Assembly: GCA_027058925.1 (NCBI GenBank)
Contig: JALTAS010000154.1
Location: 1-10,180, forward strand
Origin: Persephonella sp.
GTDB lineage: Bacteria; Aquificota; Aquificia; Aquificales; Hydrogenothermaceae
Length of the DNA stretch: 10,180 nt
Direction: 5' to 3'
Within the stretch, counting starts at the first letter, position 1. Every line of letters begins with the position of its first letter. Shown one piece after another: positions 1 to 6,909 of the stretch. The translations under genes and the position numbers were made by a program. The notes beneath the pieces were generated by a model that did no database searches, had not been told where the DNA came from, and worked only from the letters and a program-made list of their open reading frames with translations.

Positions 1-65
1 CTCTAAATATTAATCAAGCAGAGTGTTAAAATATTCTACTACTAAATTTAATGGTGAGGTAAAAG
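1..65 (+). promoter_or_regulatory. ftsY leader with ribosome binding site
   Basis: This is the AT-rich stretch before ftsY. All three forward frames close within the first 29 bases, so any upstream gene ends at or before here. A GAGGT Shine-Dalgarno at 56-60 lies 5 nt before the ATG at 66 and supports that start. A weak promoter-like pair (TTAATC at 10-15 and TATTCT at 32-37, 16-bp spacing) can be picked out. It is far from consensus and is only a guess; transcription could equally come from upstream of the window. Confidence 0.35.
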
Positions 66-980
66 ATGTTCAAGTCTATGCTTGATAGATTAAAATCAGG
101 TCTTGAAAAAACAAAAAAACAGTTTGTTGAGTCTTTCAGTTCAATATCCTTTGGGAGAAAGATTGATGAAGAGCTTTTTGAAGATATAGAGATGGTTCTT
201 CTTAAAGCTGATGTGGGACTGCAGGCTACAGAAGAGATACTGGACTTTTTAAGAAAGGAAAGCAAAAAAAGAAAACTGAAAGATGGGCAACAGCTCAAAG
301 AACTACTGAAGGAAAAACTTTATGAAATTTTAAAAAACTGTGAAGGTAAACTTCATTTAGAGAATGAAAAGCCAGCTGTTATATTATTTCTGGGAATAAA
401 CGGTAGTGGAAAAACAACCACTGTAGGGAAACTTGCTTACCAGTTTACAAAGGAAGGAAAGTCCGTAGTGCTGGCTGCTGCAGACACTTTCAGGGCTGCT
501 GCCATTGATCAGCTTGAGGTCTGGGCAGAAAGATCAGGAGCAAGGATAGTTAAACATTCTCCCGGTGCTGATCCTGCAGCTGTTGTTTATGATGCTGTAA
601 ACTCAGCAAAAAGTAGAGGAGATGATCTGGTTCTTATTGATACAGCAGGAAGACTGCACACAAAGGAACATCTCATGAAGGAGCTTCAAAAAATAAAAAG
701 AACCATTCAAAAATTGATGCCGAATCAGCCTGTTGAAACTATCCTTATTCTTGACGGAACTATAGGACAAAACTCAATCAATCAGGCAAAGGTTTTTAAG
801 CAGTCCACAGATGTAACGGGTATAGTGATAACAAAGCTTGATGGAACAGCAAAGGGTGGAGCTATTATTCCTATATGTAAAGAGCTTAAGATACCTATCA
901 AATTTATCGGTGTTGGAGAAGGGATAGAGGACCTCCAGCCCTTTGATGCAAAAGCTTTTGTGGATGCATTATTTGACTGA
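66..980 (+). CDS. ftsY: Signal recognition particle receptor FtsY (SRP-family GTPase)
   Basis: FtsY is the membrane-associated receptor that docks ribosome-SRP (Ffh) complexes at the Sec translocon; mutual GTP hydrolysis then releases the nascent membrane protein. The 304-residue protein has the short helical N domain (about 1-95) and the NG GTPase domain. The P-loop GINGSGKTT is at 110-118, the SRP-family insertion motif DTFRAAAIDQL at 140-150, DTAGR at 192-196 and the guanine-specificity motif TKLDG at 256-260. The closing GVGE...DLQPFDA is at about 282-295. The long acidic A domain of E. coli FtsY is absent, as in many bacteria; membrane contact would be through the amphipathic N-terminus (MFKSMLDRLKSGLEK). 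A small oddity is LDGTIGQN at 229-236, where LDATTGQN is usual. The start is supported by GAGGT 5 nt upstream. The 3' end overlaps the convergent gamma-glutamyltransferase gene by 12 bp, leaving no room for a terminator. Confidence 0.96.
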   Translation: MFKSMLDRLKSGLEKTKKQFVESFSSISFGRKIDEELFEDIEMVLLKADVGLQATEEILDFLRKESKKRKLKDGQQLKELLKEKLYEILKNCEGKLHLENEKPAVILFLGINGSGKTTTVGKLAYQFTKEGKSVVLAAADTFRAAAIDQLEVWAERSGARIVKHSPGADPAAVVYDAVNSAKSRGDDLVLIDTAGRLHTKEHLMKELQKIKRTIQKLMPNQPVETILILDGTIGQNSINQAKVFKQSTDVTGIVITKLDGTAKGGAIIPICKELKIPIKFIGVGEGIEDLQPFDAKAFVDALFD

Positions 981-2483
981 TATTGTGTATCCTCCCCTTC
1001 TTGGGTCAGATGCACCTTTATAATCTCCGGTAACAGCCTGCACACCACCAAAAAACAGGCTCTTTTTATCAAAAACAACAGTCTCATAAAGCTCTTTTGA
1101 CTTTTTTATTATTTCATTAGAAAAGCCAGGTTCCATAAAAACGGTATGGTTCTCGTAATGAACCCTTGGTAACTCAACAGCATGCTCAATATCTTTACTG
1201 AACACAAGATAGTTTAGAATTACCTGAATTACAGCGCTTCTTATTCTGTTGCTCCCTGCACTTCCGAGGGATAACTTTAATTTTCCATCTTTCATAATAA
1301 CTGTAGGAGACATCATAGAAGGAAGCCTTACATAAGCTGGCCATTTGAAAAAACCTTCAGGATTTAGATCCTCTTCACCAAGCATGTTGTTCAGCATAAT
1401 TCCGGTTTCAGGTATTATACAGCCTGAACCTTCTCCATTTGTTGTTGTGAGGCTCACAGCATTTCCAGAACTGTCTATAACAGATATATGTGTTGTGTTT
1501 CCCCACAGGTTCAGCCTTTTTTTATAAAAATTTTTATAAATATCAAATAGCTCTTTTTCCTCTAAAAAAAGCTCAACACCTTTTTTATGGATATTTTTGT
1601 CAACATACTCTCTCCTGAAAAGCTGTGTTGAATGCATAGCCTCTATCAAAGATGATACATGTTCTATAGAGCCAAAATCCCCTTTTATATCTTCAAGAAG
1701 CTTAAGTGTGAAACCTATAAGAACTCCTCCTGGAGAAGGGGGAGAGTTTGTGAAGATGTCGTATCCTTTAAATTTAAAATAAACAGGATCTTTTTCGTAA
1801 ACCTTGTATTTTCTTAGATCTTCCTTTCTTATAATTCCTCCTTTTTCATAAGATAGCCTGTCAATCTTTTCTGCAACATCCCCTTCGTAAAAAAACCAGC
1901 TTCCTTCAGACGCAAACCTTTTTAAAAAGTTTGCATAATCAGGATTTTTATAAATCGTTTTGTGATCTATAAGCTTTCCTTCAGGGGCGTATATTCTCCT
2001 TGATTCTTCTGTGGCTGTAAATATAGGCTCAAGAAGTTTAACAAATGATGACTGCATCTTTGAAAGATAAATCCCTTCCTCAGCATATCTGACTGCAGGT
2101 TTTATAAGCTCCTCCATAGGAAGACTGCATCTTTCCCTGTAAATCCTTTCTATTCCTGCTACCATTCCGGGAACAGCCACAGACCCACACCCAATATGAA
2201 ACTCCTGAACTGTTGAGCCAAAGTCAACATAGACAGGGTAAAAATCAGGTTTATCAACTCTTTTTGGAGGAACATCAACAAAAAAATCATAAATAACAGG
2301 AAACATACCTTCCTGAACGGCCAGCAAAAAGCCTCCACCCCCAAGGCTCGTTAAGGCAGGTTCGGTAAGAGGTGCTGCAAGCAAAGAGGCTATTGCTGCA
2401 TCAAATGCATTTCCTCCCTTTTTCAGTATCTGTGCACCAGCCTGTGCTGTAAGTTTATCTCCTGCAGATATTACCCCTTTCAT
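969..2483 (-). CDS. Gamma-glutamyltransferase-like Ntn hydrolase, cytoplasmic short form
   Basis: GGT enzymes transfer or hydrolyse gamma-glutamyl groups from glutathione-like compounds after self-cleavage before a catalytic Thr. Family marks are KKGGNAFDAAIA (21-32), LGGGGFLL (47-54), AVPGMVAG (103-110), NSPPSPGGV (246-254), TTHISVIDSSGNAVS (330-344), GIMLNN (361-366), MSPT (391-394) and GASDPR (490-495). The autoprocessing site is expected before Thr330, giving large and small subunits. At 504 aa it is shorter than typical GGT (about 550-580) and starts directly at MKGVISAGDK with no signal peptide, so it is probably cytoplasmic. The usual RE-x-AP motif, whose Arg (R114 in E. coli) binds the substrate alpha-carboxylate, is here FVDVP, with Phe68 at the Arg position. 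The second Ser of the SSM motif is Met390, and GG of the oxyanion loop is Gly410-Ser411. This looks like a GGT subfamily I recall with a DFFVxxP motif, whose substrate is unclear. The ATG lies in an ATGA overlap with the upstream ligase, with no clear Shine-Dalgarno, suggesting translational coupling. Confidence 0.85.
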   Translation of the reverse strand: MKGVISAGDKLTAQAGAQILKKGGNAFDAAIASLLAAPLTEPALTSLGGGGFLLAVQEGMFPVIYDFFVDVPPKRVDKPDFYPVYVDFGSTVQEFHIGCGSVAVPGMVAGIERIYRERCSLPMEELIKPAVRYAEEGIYLSKMQSSFVKLLEPIFTATEESRRIYAPEGKLIDHKTIYKNPDYANFLKRFASEGSWFFYEGDVAEKIDRLSYEKGGIIRKEDLRKYKVYEKDPVYFKFKGYDIFTNSPPSPGGVLIGFTLKLLEDIKGDFGSIEHVSSLIEAMHSTQLFRREYVDKNIHKKGVELFLEEKELFDIYKNFYKKRLNLWGNTTHISVIDSSGNAVSLTTTNGEGSGCIIPETGIMLNNMLGEEDLNPEGFFKWPAYVRLPSMMSPTVIMKDGKLKLSLGSAGSNRIRSAVIQVILNYLVFSKDIEHAVELPRVHYENHTVFMEPGFSNEIIKKSKELYETVVFDKKSLFFGGVQAVTGDYKGASDPRRGGYTISVK

Positions 2484-3592
2484 TTGATGAAGCCCATACT
2501 TTCAACTATCTTCAGATCCTTTGTTTTTTTGTAAACCATAATCATCTTTTCAGAAACGGTTTTCCTTTCAAGAATGTTTTTTAGTTTTTCCATTCTTTTA
2601 TCTGTTTTCAGGCTTTTAAAAATACCCTTTGCTTCAAGGTAATTTATTATACTGTACGTTTTTCTTTTTATAGTTGTTATCCCATCTTTGTCTATAAACT
2701 TTCCTGATAGAGAGTATCTTGTTGCATTCCATTTGTTCTGTTTCAGTATTTGGTGGTAAAACCTTGGGATTTTTTCTTCCTGAGATAAAAGAGAAAGCCC
2801 TTGGAAAAGGGTGATCATAAACTCAATTCTTTCTATCTCAGGGTTTGAATCACACACCCTCAGCTCAATCGTGCCAAGGTCAGGGTGTATTCTAACATCC
2901 CACCATATATCCTTAATACTTTCAATAAAACCACCTTCTTCCAGTCTAAAATAAAGATCCTCAAACTGTGAAAAATCATCAAAATACTCTGGTATTCCAG
3001 CCCTTGGAAGCTGTTCAAATATTTTTGTTCTGTAAGAGTGTAATCCTGTAAATTCACCGTAAAAAAATGGGGAACTTGCAGAAAAAGCAAGAAAAATAGG
3101 CAAATGGTTTACCACCATGTTATAAGCTTTGACTGCAGATTCTTTGTCAGGAAAACCCACATGAACATGAAGACCGTATATAAGAAACTGTCTTAGAAGA
3201 ATCTGAAGTTCCTGAAGGAGTCTAAGGTATCTTTCTTTTGCAGTAATGTGGGTCTCCTCTTTTTTTGCAAATGTATGTGTCCCTAAAGCACACACCCTGA
3301 AGCCGTAATCTTCACCAATTCTGTCTATCTCCAGCAAAGATCTTCTTATGTAATGAACAACTTCCTCTGGCTTTTCACACACAGGAGTTACTATCTCAAC
3401 CATTGATGTTAAAACTTCAGGTTGAACAATTTTTTTCAAATCAGATGGTAAGTTTTGGATAACAATATCTGATGAATCAGAAAGGGAAAAACTATCTCTA
3501 TCAACAAGCTGAACTTCAAGCTCGGCACCAACGGTAAACGGTTTTGAACTTTTAAAATCTAACTTTTTTCCTGAGCTTTTGCTACCTTTAAT
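2480..3592 (-). CDS. GCS2/YbdK-type glutamate-cysteine ligase (carboxylate-amine ligase)
   Basis: This ATP-dependent enzyme of the glutamine synthetase fold joins the gamma-carboxyl of glutamate (or a similar acid) to an amine, classically cysteine. Family motifs, numbered from the start proposed here, are PFTVGAELE (18-26), SMVEIVTP (63-70), LGTHTFA (103-109), GLHVHVGF (140-147), FSASSPFFYGE (170-180), FEQLPRAGIP (192-201) and WWDVRIHPDLGTIELRVCD (230-248). The reading frame clearly continues N-terminal to the only nearby ordinary start codon (TTG at 3439), because PFTVGAELE, the family's N-terminal metal/ATP-binding strand, is encoded upstream. From the in-frame stop at 3626-3628 down to that TTG there is no ATG, GTG or TTG. 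ATT at 3592 sits 6 nt after a GGAGGG Shine-Dalgarno and gives 370 aa, close to E. coli YbdK (about 372). The gene overlaps the end of nfeD by 34 nt and the start of the transferase by 4 nt. A -1 frameshift from nfeD at an A6 run (3564-3569) is an alternative. The function is confident; the start and substrate are not. Confidence 0.85.
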   Translation of the reverse strand: MKGSKSSGKKLDFKSSKPFTVGAELEVQLVDRDSFSLSDSSDIVIQNLPSDLKKIVQPEVLTSMVEIVTPVCEKPEEVVHYIRRSLLEIDRIGEDYGFRVCALGTHTFAKKEETHITAKERYLRLLQELQILLRQFLIYGLHVHVGFPDKESAVKAYNMVVNHLPIFLAFSASSPFFYGEFTGLHSYRTKIFEQLPRAGIPEYFDDFSQFEDLYFRLEEGGFIESIKDIWWDVRIHPDLGTIELRVCDSNPEIERIEFMITLFQGLSLLSQEEKIPRFYHQILKQNKWNATRYSLSGKFIDKDGITTIKRKTYSIINYLEAKGIFKSLKTDKRMEKLKNILERKTVSEKMIMVYKKTKDLKIVESMGFIK

Positions 3593-4833
3593 TTTAAGCC
3601 CTCCACAGAGGTAATTTTTACCTTTTCACCTTTTTTTATAGGTGTATCTGAGTAGGCATCCCATATTTCGCCCTCAACAAAAACCTTTCCTTCAGGATTA
3701 ATCTCTGTTTCGGCAACACCTGTTTTTCCTATCATTCCTTCCTTTCCTGTGATACTTTTTCTCATCTGGGCTTTAAGCCCTAAAAATGCCACCGAAAGGA
3801 AAAATACCGCACTGAAAATAACAACCGGAATGATAATTCTTAGCGGTATGTCTCCGTAAGGTGAAGACGGATCAATCAGGATTATAGAGCCAAATAAAAG
3901 GGCTATAACACCGCTCACTGCAAGAGCTCCAAATGTTGGTGTTATTAGCTCAAGAACAAAAAACAGTATTCCCAGAATAATAAGGAGAACTCCCAGCCAG
4001 TTTACATTTATTGTGTTAAGGGCATAAAGGGCAATAAGTATTGATATGGCTCCAACAACCCCCGGTATGATAGATCCGGGGTTGTAAAGCTCAAAAAATA
4101 TACCGTAAAAACCTATCATCAGCAGAAGATAAGCAAGTGTTGGGTTTGCAAGTATTGAAAGGAGTTTTTCTCTAAACCCTTTTTCTACCTTTACAATCTT
4201 CTCATCTTTTCCAATCTGTATTTTTATCTCAGCATTTATCTTTTTTACTGTTTTTCCGTTTACCTTTTTCAAAAGATCGTTTAAATCTTCAGCCACAACA
4301 TCTATCACACCTTTTTTTAAGGCTTCCTTAGCAGAAAGATTTAATGATTTTGTTATCATCTGTTCTATCAGCTTTGTGTTCCTGCCTTTTTCTTCTGCTA
4401 TTGATCTGACAAATGCGACCATATCATTTATAATCTTTTTTTTCATCGTCTCATCCACATCTTTACCTGTCATCTGAACAGGTGAGGCAGAGCCTATGTT
4501 TGTTGATGGTGCCATAGCAGCTATATCAGATGACACAGTTATGATAGCCCCTGCAGATGCAGCCCTTGCCCCTGGAGGATACACATAAACAACAAATGGT
4601 ATATATGTGTTCATCATGCTTTTTATTACATCCCTCATAGCAGACTCAAGTCCTCCAGGAGTGTCAAGCTGGAGGACTATAAGTCTGGCTTTCCTTTTTT
4701 CAGCCTCTTTCACAAGCCTTTTTACATAATCACCCATCACAGGACTTACAGGATCACTCCAGCTTCCAACCACCACATCACCACGGGAAAACAGAGTAAA
4801 ACTCAAGAAAAAAAGTAAAATCAGCTTTTTCAT
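3559..4833 (-). CDS. nfeD: NfeD-family membrane serine protease (ClpP-class, long form)
   Basis: Long NfeD proteins combine a secreted ClpP-like Ser-Lys protease domain, a bundle of membrane helices and a C-terminal OB-fold; in archaea the protease cuts the hydrophobic end of stomatin. From the ATG at 4833 the product is 424 aa. It has a signal peptide or anchor (about 1-18, KKLILLFFLSFTLFSRG), then the protease domain with LQLDTPGG (54-61) and GARAASAG (88-95), where Ser93 is the likely nucleophile. The likely general-base Lys is Lys133, in KKKIIND. About five hydrophobic segments follow between 230 and 352, then the NfeD OB-fold from about 361. A GTG two codons upstream is possible, but AGGAGG spaced 5 nt from the ATG at 4833 favours the shorter form. 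It is the first gene of the minus-strand operon. The usual SPFH/stomatin partner is not adjacent here. Confidence 0.93.
   Translation of the reverse strand: MKKLILLFFLSFTLFSRGDVVVGSWSDPVSPVMGDYVKRLVKEAEKRKARLIVLQLDTPGGLESAMRDVIKSMMNTYIPFVVYVYPPGARAASAGAIITVSSDIAAMAPSTNIGSASPVQMTGKDVDETMKKKIINDMVAFVRSIAEEKGRNTKLIEQMITKSLNLSAKEALKKGVIDVVAEDLNDLLKKVNGKTVKKINAEIKIQIGKDEKIVKVEKGFREKLLSILANPTLAYLLLMIGFYGIFFELYNPGSIIPGVVGAISILIALYALNTINVNWLGVLLIILGILFFVLELITPTFGALAVSGVIALLFGSIILIDPSSPYGDIPLRIIIPVVIFSAVFFLSVAFLGLKAQMRKSITGKEGMIGKTGVAETEINPEGKVFVEGEIWDAYSDTPIKKGEKVKITSVEGLKLKVAKAQEKS
3599..3604 (-). promoter_or_regulatory. Strong ribosome binding site before an ATT codon
   Basis: GGAGGG (minus strand) lies inside the last codons of nfeD, 6 nt upstream of the ATT at 3592-3590 in the frame of the GCS2 ligase. 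It is the only good Shine-Dalgarno near the start of that frame and is the reason for proposing a rare ATT initiation codon. Purine-rich stretches occur by chance in this Lys/Glu-rich sequence, so this is suggestive only. Confidence 0.45.
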
Positions 4834-5015
4834 CTCCACCTCCTATTCAAATAAGTTATACAACATATTCCCCTTTTACAACATTTTTGGTATGTCTCTT
4901 GCTGAATATTCTGTAAAAAAGAAGAATTTTCTATGAAAATCAAAAAAAATATGCACAGTAATTATGCAAATAAGATAAATTCTGCATAAATCATGAGCAA
5001 AGGGAGGGTGAGAAA
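4834..5015. promoter_or_regulatory. Divergent control region between nfeD and cooS
   Basis: This 182-bp AT-rich region separates two diverging genes and must hold at least two promoters. Toward nfeD, TTGTAA (4881-4876) and TATAAC (4860-4855) form a -35/-10-like pair, but with a short 15-bp spacer. Toward cooS, a purine block GGGAGGGTGAG at 5002-5012 supplies the ribosome binding site for the ATG at 5016. An A-run (4942-4949) is followed by three TATGCA half-sites described separately. I see no open reading frame or structured RNA in it, and no clear sigma-54 or FNR/CRP-type box. Confidence 0.5.
4950..4989. repeat. Triplicated TATGCA half-site upstream of cooS (candidate operator)
   Basis: TATGCA occurs at 4950-4955 and again at 4963-4968. 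Its inverse TGCATA is at 4983-4988. The last two extend to a perfect 7-bp inverted repeat, TTATGCA (4962-4968) and TGCATAA (4983-4989), separated by 14 bp. The half-sites are thus 21 bp apart from start to start, about two helical turns, which suits a dimeric regulator binding one face of the DNA. The direct copies are 13 bp apart. The site ends 26 bp before the cooS start codon. The regulator is unknown, and no matching transcription factor gene lies in the window. Confidence 0.4.
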
Positions 5016-6908
5016 ATGGGAAATAACTGTGACTACTGCATTACAGCCCATGACTCAGTTAAAGAGATGCACTCATTTTTAAGGTCTATGGGCTACAGAC
5101 ACACATTTTTTGAGAGGGTAAAAAGGCAGGGGGCTATCTGTTATTTTGGTGAGCAGGGAAGGTGCTGTACACTTTGTCCTGACGGTCCCTGCAGGATAAA
5201 AAGAAGAGCACCAAAGGGAAAATGCGGGATAGATGCTGACGGTCTTGCAGCAAGAAACCTTCTCAGGCTTGTTAACCAAGGTGGGGCTGCATACACACAC
5301 GACTTTAAAACAACTTTGAAAACCTTGAAGGCTGTAGCAGATGGAAAATCGCCATTTACAGTGAAAGACAGAAAAAAGATGATCTGGTTTGCTGAAAAGC
5401 TTGGGCTGAGCACTGAGGGAACGGACAGACAGATAATAGGAAGAATAGCCGAATATCTTGGAAGGGAGTTCATGAAAGATATAAATGAACCTCTGGATAT
5501 AGTAAAAAAACTTGCACCTGAAAGCAGGGTAAAAAAATGGGAAGCTCTGGGCATACTCCCTGGGGGATACATATTTGAAAGCCACGAAGCAGGGGCAAAA
5601 GTTATGCCTAACATAGATACAGACTTTATGGATCTTTCGCTGTCTGCATTAAGGCTCGGTCTTTCTGCTGGTTTCTTAGCAAATATAGCAACAACCATAA
5701 TAAGAGACATCATATTTGGATCTCCAAACATAACAAAAGGATACGCCGACATAGGCGTTCTTGATAAAGATTATGTAAACATAGTTGTTCACGGACATAT
5801 TCCCTGGATGGGATCTGTTGTTGCAAGAATGGCAAAAGAAGAAAAATTCCAGAAAAAAGCCAAAGAATCAGGGGCTAAAGGAATAAAGGTTTACGGAAGT
5901 CTGTGCACAGGTCAGGAAATGCTCCAGAGACCTGAGATAGCAAAATATCTTGACGGTCAAGTGGGAAACTGGCTGACACAGGAGTTTGTTGCAGCCACAG
6001 GGGCTGTTGATGCATTTTTAATGGACAAAAACTGTGCTGCTCCCGGTCTTGGAGATCTTGTCCAGAAGGTGAAACTCCATACAAAACTGATACCTGTTTC
6101 ATCTGTTGTAAGATTGAGGGATGTTCCTGTTGACCAGTCTGTTATTTATGATCCTGAGATTGTTGAGAAACAGGCAGAAAAACTGATACTCCAGTCTATT
6201 GAGGCTTATAAAAACAGAAGAAAAACATACCCTATACATATACCAGACAAAAAAACACCCTACATAGCTGGATTTGGTGTTGAAAGCCTTCTCAACATAT
6301 TAGGGGGAACTCCAGATCCTCTCCTTGAGGCGATAGAGAATGGAGCCATAAAAGGTGTAGTCGGGCTGGTTAGCTGCACTACCATGAAAAACGGACACGG
6401 AACTTTTACTTACGAGTTTGTTAAAGAGCTTTTAAAGAGAGACATTCTTGTTCTTATAACAGGATGTGCTTCCTCTCTGGCTCAGGCTGAAGGACTTACA
6501 AACAGGGAAGCCATTGAAAAGTTTGCAGGTGATGGGCTTAAAGGTGTGTGCAAAATCCTTGATATTCCCCCTGTTTTAAATTTTGGATCATGTCTGGATA
6601 CAGGGAGAATGATCCATCTTATACTTGCCCTCTCTAAATACCTTGGGGTTGATCCCAGTCAGCTTCCTGTTGTTGCAGCAGCTCCAGAGTATTACAACAA
6701 CGATGCATATATAGATGGTCTCCTTGCTGTTGCGATGGGAATAAACACATATGTTAATCCTGTCCCTCCTATCGTCGGAGGTCCGGCACTTACAAGACTG
6801 TTAACCAGAGACCTTGAGGACATATTAGGTGGCAGGTTTATGGTTGAACCTGATCCTGTTAAGGCAGCCCAAATGATACAGGAGGAACTTGCTAAGAAGC
6901 TAAACTGA
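5016..6908 (+). CDS. cooS: Anaerobic Ni-Fe-S carbon monoxide dehydrogenase catalytic subunit, divergent
   Basis: CooS homodimers interconvert CO and CO2 at a Ni-Fe-S C-cluster, with B and D [4Fe-4S] clusters passing electrons. The 630-aa length matches the family (about 620-640). The D-cluster Cys pair is Cys42/Cys50, and the B-cluster set is Cys51, Cys54, Cys59 and Cys70 (CCTLCPDGPC). C-cluster ligands are all present: His261 (HGHIP), Cys297 (SLCTGQ), Cys340 (MDKNC), Cys454 (VSC), Cys484 (ITGC) and Cys526 (GSC). Aligned with my recollection of Carboxydothermus CODH-II, the second-sphere residues differ: His93 is Tyr93, the His tunnel (96, 99, 102) is Asp/Thr/Lys, Asp219 is Gly219, Lys563 is Asp563 and Ile567 is Asp567. 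The N-terminus carries an extra CDYC pair (Cys5/Cys8). The start is set by the GGGAGGGTGAG block just upstream. No cooF, cooC, cooJ, acetyl-CoA synthase or hydrogenase gene is adjacent. It is clearly of the CODH family; normal CO-oxidising activity is doubtful. Confidence 0.93.
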   Translation: MGNNCDYCITAHDSVKEMHSFLRSMGYRHTFFERVKRQGAICYFGEQGRCCTLCPDGPCRIKRRAPKGKCGIDADGLAARNLLRLVNQGGAAYTHDFKTTLKTLKAVADGKSPFTVKDRKKMIWFAEKLGLSTEGTDRQIIGRIAEYLGREFMKDINEPLDIVKKLAPESRVKKWEALGILPGGYIFESHEAGAKVMPNIDTDFMDLSLSALRLGLSAGFLANIATTIIRDIIFGSPNITKGYADIGVLDKDYVNIVVHGHIPWMGSVVARMAKEEKFQKKAKESGAKGIKVYGSLCTGQEMLQRPEIAKYLDGQVGNWLTQEFVAATGAVDAFLMDKNCAAPGLGDLVQKVKLHTKLIPVSSVVRLRDVPVDQSVIYDPEIVEKQAEKLILQSIEAYKNRRKTYPIHIPDKKTPYIAGFGVESLLNILGGTPDPLLEAIENGAIKGVVGLVSCTTMKNGHGTFTYEFVKELLKRDILVLITGCASSLAQAEGLTNREAIEKFAGDGLKGVCKILDIPPVLNFGSCLDTGRMIHLILALSKYLGVDPSQLPVVAAAPEYYNNDAYIDGLLAVAMGINTYVNPVPPIVGGPALTRLLTRDLEDILGGRFMVEPDPVKAAQMIQEELAKKLN

Positions 6909-6909
6909 T

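Noticed and set aside
26..298. Minus-strand open frame opposite the ftsY start
   Set aside because: Ser/Phe-rich translation of the complement of Lys/Glu-rich coding sequence; no domain and no ribosome binding site of note.
4941..4989. CRP/FNR/CooA-type box upstream of cooS
   Set aside because: Neither TGTGA-N6-TCACA nor TTGAT-N4-ATCAA patterns are present; the TATGCA repeats do not resemble them.
5079..5752. Long antisense open frames opposite the start of cooS (168 and 203 codons)
   Set aside because: They overlap each other and a conserved CODH sequence, have no recognisable domain and read as low-complexity Ser/Phe/Pro-rich protein, typical of shadow frames.
5016..6908. Possibility that the CODH is really a hybrid-cluster (prismane) protein
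   Set aside because: The D/B cluster Cys arrangement, HGHIP, TGC and GSC motifs and the 630-aa length all follow CODH spacing position by position; hybrid-cluster proteins are shorter and arranged differently.
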